Notes under the pieces: generated by a model
What the model was told of the DNA's origin: nothing
The model's input: the letters and a program-made list of their open reading frames with translations, nothing else
Databases searched by the model: none
Shown here: positions 61,286-64,000 of the stretch, in pieces
Numbering within the stretch: the stretch's first letter is position 1
Layout: each line of letters starts with the position of its first letter
Origin: Dromaius novaehollandiae
Taxonomy: Eukaryota > Chordata > Aves > Casuariiformes > Dromaiidae
NCBI RefSeq assembly: GCF_036370855.1
Contig: NC_088102.1
Location: forward strand, 39,159,835 to 39,223,834
Direction: 5' to 3'
Length of the DNA: 64,000 nt
Program-made: the position numbers and the translations under genes

Positions 61286-62586
61286 GAAAGCTGTATGCTG
61301 GACTTCAGTAGCAGAGAGGCCTTATCTCCAAACGCTGGTCAGTATGCCTCACTGGAGGGTGGTAAGTGGAGCTGGGAAGGGTGGAGGTGGCCCTTGTAGA
61401 CAGTTGTATTTTGTGGAGGGTAATGTTTTCAGTGTGCTTTATTGCCAGGCAGTTTAGATTTATAGCTGGCTGAGGGCTGTCTATAGCACGCAGGGTTTGC
61501 AATAGACTTGTCATGTCTCCTGCTGGTAGCCCTCCTTCCTCTGTATTTGGATACCCACTTGAGAACGTAGATAGGAGGCATGGCAAGAAGTACGATCTTG
61601 TTTGTCCTATGTGCATGCGCAGCACAAGTCCTGAGCTTGCAGTGACTAGCTGTGAAGAAAGCCAGGAAGGAGAGAGTTTACAAATTAACAAAAAATGTGG
61701 AGGTTGCTGCATGTTAGGCCTGAGGAATATAGTGGAATGTGTTAATGAAGGGTATGAAGAACGTGTTTTGATCCCTGCCATTTCCAGTTCTGGATGAAGT
61801 CCTAATTTGTAGCATCCCTAGCTCTTTAAGGCCTTGGCTTCAATGGCAATAATAATGGTGCAGGTAAGTGAATGTTGAATGTATATGTAAGAGCAATTAT
61901 GTTTTTTTCTGTGTGTGGGACATTTCTGTGGTACTTAGATTAAAAACATGGTTTAGTCAATCTAGTTCTCTTGATTATCTATTTATTGTATATAAAAGTT
62001 AAGCCTATGACTTCTTTCCCTCTGTGCAAAGCTAGACTAGAGGGAACAAAATGTGTGAAAATTAGTGGATCAATGTCTAAATTTTTCCAGTGGAGAAATG
62101 CCTTGTATAAAGTAGCCCTGCAGCTAACCCTGTTTTAGAAACTTGGTGGGGAGGTTCTGACCTATTGACTTGCGTTGAAACAGCTGAAGAGAGTACTTGT
62201 TCAGAGTGGGCAGCCATCAACTCTGCATCTCATTTAATGTGTCCAACTGGCTATTGGGCTGTTTTGTCAGATCTTAAAAATGTTGATGGTGCTTCAGTTG
62301 TCTCCCTGTGATAGTATATAGTGATTAAACATCCACCTGCCAAAGAAATTATAACAAAACCCTCACTTGCAGAATTTTTTGGCTGGCCGTTGTATCCAAG
62401 CTAGTATACTGGATGTGGTGTGTGTATTCTCATGCTGTTCTGGATGTTAGTACCATTTCATAGGCAAGGAGCTATGGCAGAGGGAAATCAAGTTACATGG
62501 CTCAAGTCAGGTAGGGAGAACCTGACAGGGCTGGAAACTGAGTCCAGATATACTGAACACTGCTTTGGTGTCCTCATCATGAAGGC

Positions 62587-62652
62587 TATATATATATGTG
62601 TGTGTGTGTGTATATACAAATATATATATATATATATCTTTTTTTTTTTTGG
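62587..62652. repeat. (TA)n(TG)n(TA)n(T)n compound microsatellite
   Basis: TATATA, then GTGTGTGTGTG, then a longer TATATA run ending in a poly(T). Probably highly variable. Confidence 0.85.
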
Positions 62653-62748
62653 TGCTGAAAATTAACAGGCTGAGTAAGTGATTGTTCCTTCAAAACTCTG
62701 CTGTCCTCGGGAATAGCTGCTCTGAATATCTAGCTTGTCTTTGATTTT

Positions 62749-62783
62749 TCTGGTGCCAGGACACTTGGAGTCCTGGCACCAGA
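62749..62783. other. Perfect 14-bp hairpin, 7-base loop
   Basis: TCTGGTGCCAGGAC and GTCCTGGCACCAGA are exact inverted repeats around ACTTGGA. It is GC-rich, so the folded form would be stable. It lies between two microsatellites. Confidence 0.85.
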
Positions 62784-62849
62784 GAGCACAAAGATCATGA
62801 AAGCCTCTAAAAGTTGCTGGACTTTATGTAGCCCATGCTACTTATGTAG

Positions 62850-62900
62850 CATATACATATGTATATGTTTATCTATATGTATATATGTATGTCATATGTC
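62850..62900. repeat. ATATGT-rich simple repeat
   Basis: A degenerate run of ATATAC/ATATGT with internal palindromes such as ATACATATGTAT. Confidence 0.7.
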
Positions 62901-64000
62901 ATCAATATGATTTGTATATTTTCTCTGCAGAAGACTTCCAGTAGAGCTTGCTAAGCGATCACTATTGAGCTGTGTAACCTCTTCAGACCATTTCCTCTAT
63001 AACTTTCTACCATTCCTACTGTAATGTTGGGATTGGATTGAATAATATTAGTCACAAGTGGCTAAAGCATGGGTAAAATGGAATGCCCTAGGAAAGGGAA
63101 ACTAGAAATGCAGGTGGTATGCACATCAAGTGGAAAGCTTGCCAGCTATGAATGCTGTTTTAAAGATGTGTTTGGGAAGGCTTGTTCTTTCCTCTTTCTG
63201 TGTTGTGGTTCACCCTTCAGCTGCGGGGAGGAGTACCCAGGTTGCTGCAGCAGTCTCACAACCTTAAGAATTGAGACTCAAATCAGAATTGCCTGTGAAG
63301 TGGAACAGTTATGCAGAAGTCACCTCATACATCATGTGGCACTGTCCTTCCCTAGGGAAGAAGGAAAGGGAACATGTGCTGGTAGGATTATAACTTAAGA
63401 AAAACAAAGCAAAAGAGAAAAAACCCAAACCAATCCAGCTATGTTTGTTTATTGCTGTTGAACAAGGTGTTGGTTGGAACCAGCGTAAACTAGCTGTTTT
63501 AGTGCCAAGCCTTTTCTGTTTATAAACGTGATAAATTTATGGTGTTTAGGCTCAATGGGGAAAATCTGGTGTATTGAAGGAATGCTATGGGATATCTTCT
63601 GGAGGGAACTTTTTCACATGTAATTGACTACTCTGTATTCCAAAGGCACTAAAAGAAAGTTTGTTTAGGGGAAATATCTTTTTCTTTTTGTTTGCTTTTT
63701 AGTATTTACTAGAGTGTGAGAGTCATCTCCAGAAGAAGCCTTTTGCCAGGATCCAAAAAAAAAAAAGGAGTGGTCTTTGTAGGGGCTGAGAGAAATGACC
63801 ATTCGCCTTGGGGCTAATCCCTGAGCAAGCCACCTCCAAAAAGCTGGGCTGGGAGTCCTCTCTGTCTGGGAAGCAATTGGCTGGCTACTTTCTATCAAAT
63901 CCCTTTACTTACGTAAACAGTAAATTGACATCTTATTTTCTGACTTCCTGTGAGTATCCTGAAATGGTGCTCTATCCACAGCACAGAAATAGCTAATAGT

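Larger units (their letters stand above)
54331..64000. other. Intergenic region downstream of SLC39A9, no gene recognised
   Basis: No exon of PLEKHD1, the expected next gene from human order, or of any other known gene was recognised. Open frames are short and lack family resemblance. The stretch holds C-runs (about 55894-55910, 61269-61285), AT/GT microsatellites and one perfect hairpin. Part could be an extended SLC39A9 3' UTR. Confidence 0.5.

Noticed and set aside
61513-61797. 94-codon plus-strand frame with CPMC and CGGC cysteines
   Set aside because: The cysteine spacing does not match a zinc-binding domain I know, and no splice or promoter context was seen.

Overview
The window is vertebrate nuclear DNA, most likely from a bird. 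It holds two recognisable protein genes arranged head to head around one CpG island. ERH (enhancer of rudimentary homolog, 104 aa) is on the minus strand at 25545-33555. SLC39A9 (the zinc transporter ZIP9, 305 aa) is on the plus strand at 34391-53313. Both were rebuilt exon by exon from splice sites and phases, and every junction closes in frame. In human this pair lies between GALNT16 and PLEKHD1 (recalled synteny); no coding exon of either flanking gene is visible here. Short introns, few transposon remnants and the ZIP9 sequence point to a bird, but the species cannot be fixed.

Layout. 1-4370: AT-rich, no gene seen, possibly downstream flank of an off-window GALNT16. 4375-4800: a second CpG island with a CCAAT box and a TTTAAA box, a possible promoter. 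About 5000-9000: a roughly 4 kb minisatellite of ~46-bp units with higher-order structure; the best-conserved units carry a 14-bp palindrome. 9419-11440: candidate exons with good splice sites and a poly(A) signal, which with the CpG island could form an undescribed spliced transcript. 10520-10745: a smaller tandem repeat. 11440-25150: intergenic, with an old interspersed repeat near 16.9 kb, homopolymers and short hairpins. 25150-33660: ERH. 33000-34390: shared CpG-island promoter. 34390-54320: SLC39A9 with its probable 3' UTR. 54320-64000: intergenic, with microsatellites, C-runs and a perfect hairpin.

ERH is a small nuclear factor in RNA processing and ZIP9 is a Golgi/plasma-membrane zinc carrier. 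They share a promoter but no known pathway. The most unusual observations are a perfect 33-bp inverted repeat in ERH intron 3, the higher-order minisatellite beside an orphan CpG island with possible downstream exons, and apparent erosion of the histidine-rich loop of ZIP9 compared with the human and chicken proteins as I remember them. No complete mobile element, CRISPR array, tRNA or rRNA gene was seen.
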